Position numbers and translations under genes: made by a program. 64,000 nucleotides of DNA from Gerris lacustris. Taxonomy: Eukaryota > Arthropoda > Insecta > Hemiptera > Gerridae. Positions 57,244-64,000 of the stretch are shown here, in pieces. The notes beneath the pieces were generated by a model. That model had not been told where the DNA came from and searched no databases. It was given only the letters and a program-made list of their open reading frames with translations. The stretch is from contig OX578276.1 of assembly GCA_951217055.1 (NCBI GenBank), positions 67,600,144 through 67,664,143 of the forward strand, written 5' to 3'. Each line of letters starts with the position of its first letter. The stretch's first letter is position 1.

Positions 57244-57280
57244 AGGCCTGATGATGACCAGGTTTGGTTGAAATATAGCC
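57244..57280 (+). other. Penelope-like / hammerhead-like motif (best copy)
   Basis: AGGC-CTGATGA-TGACCAGGTTTGGTT-GAAA-TATAGCC: an exact CTGATGA and GAAA flank a short stem, with GGC/GCC outside. This is the hammerhead ribozyme core layout; the cleavage-site side is not clear. Confidence 0.45.
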
Positions 57281-59652
57281 AATTTAAGAAGTAGACGAGC
57301 TTGTCAACACCCTTATGTTCACACCTTATACGACAAACACATATTTATACATATTCTTAGATCCAGAGAGTAGTCCTAAAGTGGAGGTATCCCCCACTTA
57401 CAGGGACCCAGGATGGCTCTTGGTGGACCTTAATTAAGTAATAGGTGTGTCACTGCTATTGATTTTTTATTTATTTATTTTTTTTCTTTTCTTTTATAGT
57501 GTGCCATGGGTTGAAAAATCTGGAAACACTGACCTAAGGGGGTAAGAGGAACCTACCTTTATAATTAGTCAGTGGTTCCAGAGATATTGTGATGAGTGGT
57601 ATTTGGGTAGTATAAGAGAATTCAAATAAAAAAAATGGGGGGGGGATAATAAGGAGGAATAAAAATAAAATTAACATATTTCATAGCAAAGCAAGGTTAT
57701 TCTGAAAATTAGTTATAACACTATTTTTTTGGATGATGCCTCTTTTACTCCTGTGAAATTATCATTTCCCAAGTACTGAAAGTTTGCTAAACAGACAGTT
57801 GTTTTATACTGTATGAACAATAACTTCAGTGGTTTAATAAATCTACAGTACAAAGAAAAATCTAAATATATTTTTTGAGTTCAAGTTTTAATTCAATGAT
57901 TAATTATGTACATTAAACATCAAAATTGAAAAACATTGGGAATGAATGGATTTTTTCCTCCTAATACAAGAGTTCCTAAAAAACAACAAATATAGATACA
58001 TTATAACCAGAAAATTGACCACAATGTGACAAAAAATAAGGAGAAATCTGAGAGTAATCACCTAGCAACAAGCATCTCAATAAATAATTTAATTGTCAAT
58101 GATTTATATATTTTTTTATTATATTAAAAGTCTAAAATCCTAAATTTGGATTATTCAATCTTTCCTTTTTTAATTTCATACACTTTCATTATTGTTAATT
58201 ACAATTAACTTTATCAAAAGATAACACTTGAAATTTGAGAAAAAACTCAAAAAGCTACATAAGCTCAATAATTTTTTAATGTACATATTATAAAGTCTTG
58301 TATTTTGAGTTGCTTTAAGTAGACAACCTCTGGTTTTAGTGCAATAAACCACTTAATTGTGATATTAAGTTACGTGAGAAGCTCAAAAGCTGTTAATCTG
58401 ATTTATAAAACTTGCCTAATTTACAGAAACTCCTATTCTTTTCCATTACTGTTATCATCAATTACTAAATAATGAAGAACATCTTAAAACTTTCAACATC
58501 TCAATAGAACACTGATAGTCTATTAAAATAAACACTGATTTCAACTTGTTACAAATTTTATTACTACTAGATTTAATTTATGCTTTTTTAACACATATAT
58601 ATTTTTGATCATAAATAATAGATTAAAAATTCAAAATAGTAAAACATTCTAATTTCATACATATTTATATCAGTTTTTATGTATTTTTTTTTACTTTATT
58701 AAGTCTCATATATTTTATGTAACGCTAATTATTTGCTTAATTAATTATATCTTCATTTTATTCTAAAAAAAAAACATTACTAATCAAGAATAATAATTTA
58801 ACGTCGAAGGAAGAAAAAAAGTTTTTAAAGGGACATTTTATTATTTGTGTTATAAAATAAAATTAAAAAAAAATTGGTTTGTGAAATTTGTTATTTCTCT
58901 TTCTCTCCAAGGAAAAAAATATATTGTGTGTTAAGGCAACAAGAATTGAAATTCAAGTCAATACTCTGGTACACTTCAAACAGGGGCAAATACTCAGAGT
59001 TATATAGTTTCTTTCCCAAAGAAGCTTCTAAACTTAATTCTTAAAAGAAAATACAGAATAAACCAAATTATCAACTTACCAAATTATTATATTACTGAAC
59101 CTGGCTAAAACAATAAATATACATTTATGAATTTAAACTTTAAAAACTATATAACAATATATCCCAGTGTTCCAGGACATTGTGAGAGTTCTAAAAAACA
59201 TTATGCATGTGTATTTTTATTTATTTTAATTTATAGTGAAAACTTAAAGGAAAATCAACAAAAAAATAGTGCTTACAATCGAGGTTTTACAGTAAACATC
59301 AAGAAAAGTGCAAAAGGGATATATATTTTACGAAAATTTGGCTGGCTAAAAAAACGTTTGAAGTAGTTTTTTGTAACTCTAGTTTTTGTTCCAAGGAAAA
59401 TGACTAAATTCTGCTAAATACTAAGAGATCAAATAATTTAATAGTTTTAACTGATCGTCAGTCCTCTAAGCAAATGCTCCTGAAAGCCAAAAACATAAAA
59501 AGGCAACATTTATACAATCATATTTTTATGAGATAAGATTTGTTTCGTTATCTCTGACATCCAAATATGTATAAAGTTTTGACTGTTTATAATACAAACT
59601 CCTCCATATTGATAATGACCTGATTAAAAAACATAATAATCTAAGCTATTTT

Positions 59653-59690
<38 letters not shown>

Positions 59691-60360
59691 AAATTCTCCA
59701 TTTCCAAGGGATAAACTGAACATGATGGAATATTTATTTTTATTTTAAACTTGGCCATTTAAATAAATTAAGATAATTGCATTAATAATTAATTCATTAT
59801 TTTCTAAAAGAATCATAATGAAAAAATTGATTTGTAACACATTTATATTAAATTGAGAGATTAGATTAAGAAAAACTGAATATTCCCTAAAATGTAGAAT
59901 TTAAAATGTTCAAGAACAATTGTTCACTACTATGATATTTTAACATAACAAAAGAGAGAAATATTTCCAAGGTAATAAAAGCACCATATATTAATTTAAA
60001 ATTAAAAAGTATCTTTATATTGGCTTTATTCAATTAAATTACAACAAATCAATAGTGTGGCCAATCTCAAGTTAAGAGGAACTGCCTTCTACATTAAAAA
60101 CAATGATAAAAAGTAAAAATGGAATTATAAATTATTAAGAGATAATACAAATAAAACTGAAGGACCGAAAAATGTATCAATTAATTTAAAAGTAATCTAT
60201 ACCATTATTATTTTTCTCAATTCATATTTATAAATTAAAGGAATGGATTCTTTAAAAAGAAAATTAATTAAAACAAACTAACAAACAAACAAAAATAAAA
60301 AATAATAATAATAAGTAAGTAATACAATTTTTGTTGAACGTTTATACTTATACACATACA
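57281..60360. other. AT-rich tract upstream (genomic) of the CoREST 3' end
   Basis: Low-complexity, including a 30-base A run at 59658-59687. No exon or transposon end recognised. On the minus strand it lies 3' of CoREST and could include a longer 3' UTR. Confidence 0.4.
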
Positions 60361-60376
60361 TTTTATTTTATTTATT
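60361..60376 (-). terminator. Candidate polyadenylation signals of CoREST
   Basis: On the minus strand, AATAAATAAAATAAAA about 100 nt after the stop codon. The region is so A/T-rich that chance is possible. Confidence 0.4.
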
Positions 60377-60471
60377 ATTATACGCTCACAAAGAGGTTTT
60401 GATTAGGTATTTATAGTAGAAGAAGGTTGAGTGTGTTTTTTTTTTTATACATTTTTCAGCTCTCTCGCTGA

Positions 60472-60564
60472 TCATTTTGCTTTGGTTGAGTTTTGTTTAG
60501 GAGTAGACGGAGATGAAGGTGAACTAGTACTAGGTGTCAGAGGCCTGTCGGTATCCACTTCCAT
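60472..60564 (-). CDS. CoREST: CoREST last exon
   Basis: The acceptor TTTTATAG precedes a phase-0 exon encoding MEVDTDRPLTPSTSSPSSPS and ten more residues to TGA (60474-60472). Confidence 0.85.
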   Translation of the reverse strand: MEVDTDRPLTPSTSSPSSPSTPKQNSTKAK

Positions 60565-63382
60565 CTATAAAACAATAAGGTATTTTTTTATAAATAAAAA
60601 GCATTTTTAGAAATAAAGATCCGAGCTAAAAATTTCTGAGCTGCATATTAATAAATCCTAATTCTTGACCTAAGATTTTATACCCCAAAAGTATGTGATT
60701 ATACTCAATATCTGATCCATCATCAATATCAGGCAATATCTGATACAGATTTAGGATAAAAATATGCAGTTGATTTTCTCTAATAGTCAATTCAATTTGT
60801 TGCTTTGAGTTAAATAATGATTTTTGGGTGCAGTCTACACCCTACCCCAAATTCATCATTAACCTTCTCGAGGGCACATCAGTCTGTGAGATCACTAGAG
60901 CACTAAATTTGACCTCTTACATCACTAACATTGGTACCAAACTGTTAGGGGATTCTTTATCTTTTCCACTCATTTTCCAGTAATTTTTGTTTTATATAGG
61001 CATCTGATAGACTGGTATGCCTAGTGACCCACTGTTTGTAAGGCAATCTTACAGTCTGATACATCTAATAGATTACAATTCTTGTCTTTTTTTGTGTTTT
61101 GTAATTTTTAATTATTTTGAGTTTATCTAAAAATAAACCGTTTTACAGACAGATGTTTCAATTGTAATAATTTATAATAGTTTACTACTTTTTAAGCCTT
61201 GCCGACTGTTGTCTTATACAATAATCTTAAGGCCAAAATCATAGACCACCGCACATTATACACCAACCACCTGCAGGCAGTAAGGAACTGCGGATCTGTG
61301 CCTGAATACGCCATACACTGTGCGATTTGAATGCCTATGGGTTGATGCTGTCATTTTTGAACAGCAGGCCATAGCCACAGCTGCTCTAAAACTTTCAGTC
61401 CCCGCCATAATGCGTAGAAGCAAACTGTTATAACTGGTTAATTGTTATAAAACAGTAGTAAGGACAACAAAATTATAGATCCATGTGAGTTAAATCCACA
61501 ATCAATTCAAAACTTCTATTTCAGAAATAGAAATATTCACAGGAAAAATGTAAAACTTGAATCAAATGTTACATTTGAATTTATATTTATTAATCAATAA
61601 TTTATCACGCTTTTCAAGGTTTTACGGTGTTATCAAATAGAATAAAAGTTGCAAATATTGTTGAAACCAACCTTAACTGTCACATCAGTGTCAACAGGAC
61701 CATGGTTCTCTTCATAACCTGACAAAACCTCTTCTAATTTGAACCGTTTCCTTTGGTTTACGAAAAATGATCTCATATGGGCTTCTGTTTTGGTTCCAAT
61801 AATATCTGCTATTGTTGAGAAATCTTTACCCAGCACAGCTATACCTGAAAGAAAAGAAAATACATAGCTGTTAAAAGAAATCAATACGTATCAAATTCAA
61901 TTTTATTCCAATTATACAGTTGACCAGTAAAATTTTACTGGAGAACAAGAGACTATTTTTCTTTTGAAGTTTTAATGATATGATACAATAAAATATAATA
62001 GAACTCCTTACAATCACCAAATAAAATCACATTAAAAGGATTTGCACAGATCTCAAAACATTTGTTAGAGGCTGAGCATTAGTTCCCTAGTACTTCCTAC
62101 CAGACGGGGTAAGACGAAAAACATCTTCGGACCTTTTTTTTGAACTTCTTCTACCATTTTTACCTTCTTCGAACATATTTTAGCCCTGAGGTGGAGAGTT
62201 CCAGCAACTTCACACATCATACATCTATACTGTGTATTGCTAAAGCGAGTATGTGTGATCATTTGTGAGCTATATAAGTCAGAGCATCTAAGTGTGTGGG
62301 AAAATACCCTCTTAAGGGGGTGTACCTCACCCTGCTCCATCCTTGATTCATGGATAAAAAAATCAGAGTGTCACGACACTGGATCGAACCCACGACCTTG
62401 AGTCGCCTCGACTAATTGGTAGACCACGCTGGCTTTCTGTTAGATGCTGAATTAGTTTCTCACACTTTCTTAAATCATGTATGACACACAGGGTAAAATT
62501 ATTTTTTTCCGTGGTAGGCTGTGAAATAGTAACTTTAGAGCCTAAAAGACATAGCTAAAATCCATTTTTTCATTACGTGGACTTAAAAAATCTTTTCATT
62601 ACTCCTAGCTGTAAAGAAAAAATCTTTTACGTCCTAGGAACTAAAAGATTTTTTATGTCCGGCGGGTAGTTGTCCGCGGGTAGTACCGCTGCAGTCTTTG
62701 TAGAAATGCTTAGTACGATTAAAATCCGCTAGATGTCAATGCGTTTTATTTATCTTTTCTTATAGTGTAACCTCTTTTTAAGGTTTCTTTTTTTAAGTCT
62801 TAAGTATGTACTAATATTTGTTATTATTATATATTGATTAGTGATTAATATTTAATGTTTTTTCATTGTCTGCTACCTCAGAAAAAATAGCATATGCTAC
62901 GCGACTGTGAAGTGTTTTTTCTTTACCTTGGCAATATTTACTGTCTCGCTTCGCTCGACAGTAAATGTAATTGCCGCGGTAAAGAAAAAACTCACTTCAC
63001 AGCCTAGTAACATAATATACTATTTCAACTGTTTTATTTACCTTTAAAAATACATTTCACAGTCCATGGTAGCTTTGTAACAGTGTAATTTTAGATTGCA
63101 TCAAGAGGGAAGATTACGCTACAATTAAGGACTTATGTCTTGTATACTTTTATAAAAATTTATAATTATATTTCATTATTATAATTTTGAAGTAATATAA
63201 TATTATTACACACTAAGATTTTTAATGGTTTTTTTTTTTTTTTTACCTTGAACAGCAAGCAGCATTTCATCATTGGTCCACCTAGCGTTAATTCTAGCAT
63301 TGTTATCAGAGGGTCTCAGATCTCCCAGACCAGCATCGGTTTTAGCCTTCAACTTTGAGATCACCTGTTTATTAGCTTGTAC
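60472..63382 (-). CDS. CoREST: CoREST (REST corepressor), 3' coding exons
   Basis: Three exons (63382-63247, 61844-61672, 60564-60472) join in frame through GT-AG introns of phases 1 and 0. They give the last 133 residues of a CoREST protein; the 5' exons lie beyond 64000. The protein reads VQANKQVISKLKAKTDAGL, then a complete SANT domain: INARWTNDEMLLAVQGIAVL, GKDFSTIADIIGTKTEAHM and RSFFVNQRKRFKLEEVL, then a Ser/Thr/Pro-rich tail ending STKAK. In animals CoREST links the demethylase LSD1/KDM1A and HDAC1/2 to chromatin in the nucleus. The linker before the second SANT binds LSD1, and this SANT binds DNA. The order linker-SANT2-tail matches RCOR proteins, whose SANT2 is near the C-terminus. 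Both introns hold repeat DNA. Confidence 0.93.
60565..61671. other. CoREST intron, unassigned
   Basis: No repeat ends recognised. An inverted A/T-poorer stretch at 61200-61400 has no readable frame. Confidence 0.4.
61672..61844 (-). CDS. CoREST: CoREST exon, SANT2 C-terminal two-thirds
   Basis: A 173-nt exon after TTTCTTTCAG, donor TTAAG|GTTGGT. It encodes GIAVLGKDFSTIADIIGTKT, FFVNQRKRF and KLEEVLSGYEENHGP. Confidence 0.94.
62087..62434 (-). mobile_element. tRNA-derived SINE, copy 3
   Basis: Minus-strand AGCCAGCGTGGTCTACCAAT, TCGAGGCGACTCAAGGTCGT and GGGTTCGATCC match copy 1. The tail again ends with GGAAGTACTAG. Confidence 0.75.
62435..62904. other. CoREST intron, repeat-like DNA
   Basis: GGTAGGCTGTGAAATAGTAA (62514) shares GCTGTGAA with the hairpin arm at 62905-63003, so an element of about 0.5 kb may be present. 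It is not delimited. Confidence 0.35.
62905..63003. repeat. Long hairpin in CoREST intron
   Basis: CTGTGAAGTGTTTTTTCTTTACC...TTTACTGTC and its inverse GACAGTAAAT...GGTAAAGAAAAAACTCACTTCACAG pair with few mismatches around TCGCTTCGCTC. Confidence 0.8.
63247..63382 (-). CDS. CoREST: CoREST exon, linker and SANT2 start
   Basis: The acceptor TGTCTTCAG and the donor TTCAAG|GTAAAA bound 136 nt. It encodes VQANKQVISKLKAKTDAGLG and NARINARWTNDEMLLAVQ. Confidence 0.92.
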
Positions 63383-64000
63383 CTGAAGACAATATAATAC
63401 GTAGAATAAGATTTTTTTCAAATTAAACTTGCTATCCAATATTTTAGCATGGAACATGCTTTTGCCCAAAACCAACTCTGTGAAATCTGAGCAAACGTGG
63501 TAGCGTCAGGCATGTGAAAGCCTCACCCTCATGGCTCAATCCCTCTAACATACATGCTTAAAATAAATAGAATATCTAAATGACATTAGGAAAAGCATGT
63601 TTCATGTTTTATAGTTACGCACATAGTCTATAAATAATACTCAACCGGGGGTTCGCCAAGTATTTAGTCATATTTGATATTTAGTTGAACTATTATCTCT
63701 CTTTATAGTGAGTAATTTTTATTAGATATTAGGTTAGTGAGTTTTTATTTTATTTTACAATCTCAATATAAAATATACTAAAGAAAAATAGAGAGAATTG
63801 TTGTGCGGCAATTAGAAATTTGGGTTTTGAGATGCCAAGTCCTGTGTCCAAAAAAGTAGTTTCTAGGCCTTTGGCACATTATCTATTAATATGTAAGGAG
63901 ATCTAATAAACCAATATAAATTCAGTAGTGAATTAATAACTTGAGGCAAAATCACAAAATTAACTTAACTTTTTAATATAATATAAAAAATATTTTGGCT
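63383..64000. other. CoREST intron, truncated by the window edge
   Basis: No exon recognised. The next upstream exon lies beyond the window. Confidence 0.6.

Noticed and set aside
61633..61671. CoREST exon reading through VGFNNI
   Set aside because: Those codons lie past a GT donor; the next exon continues in frame with a CoREST-like tail.

Overview
The window is AT-rich, intron-bearing animal DNA, most likely from an insect. Spliced metazoan genes sit in a dense, nested field of class I and class II transposons, mini- and microsatellites and homopolymer runs. No tRNA or rRNA gene, operon or CRISPR array is seen. The order or species cannot be named from this sequence alone.

Three host genes were rebuilt by joining exons across GT-AG junctions that keep frame. 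(1) Torsin gene A is on the minus strand, six exons between 21891 and 2739, 343 aa. (2) Torsin gene B is on the plus strand, six exons between 25120 and 42986, 318 aa. (3) The last three coding exons of a CoREST (REST corepressor) gene are on the minus strand, 63382 to 60472, with a C-terminal SANT domain; its 5' part lies beyond the window. The two torsins are head to head, 3.2 kb apart, and share all five intron phases (1,0,2,1,2), so they are an old inverted duplication. Both are predicted ER/nuclear-envelope AAA+ ATPases.

Layout. 1-2.7 kb: flank of torsin A with small MITEs and a 31-bp minisatellite. 2.7-21.9 kb: torsin A, whose introns hold a SINE, a 1.1-kb element with 8-bp target duplications, a LINE 3' end, a hAT MITE and a large 8.9-kb inverted-repeat structure. 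Inside that structure are broken gag, Penelope-like and LINE pieces and an intact Ty3/Gypsy retrotransposon (15886-19997) with identical 111-bp LTRs. 21.9-25.1 kb: shared 5' region of the torsins, mostly filled by two facing copies of a long-TIR element whose ends carry the palindrome TGACGTCA. 25.1-43.0 kb: torsin B, with introns holding a mariner fossil, a near-perfect 352-bp palindrome, a third copy of the TGACGTCA element and other TIR elements. 43-53.3 kb: intergenic nested MITEs, a SINE with clear target duplications and two hAT MITEs with 8-bp duplications. 53.3-60.4 kb: very AT-rich, repeat-poorer DNA. 60.4-64 kb: CoREST 3' end.

The torsins may share a bidirectional 5' region; CoREST is an unrelated nuclear gene. 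Most of the sequence is transposon debris, and the most unusual structure lies in that debris.
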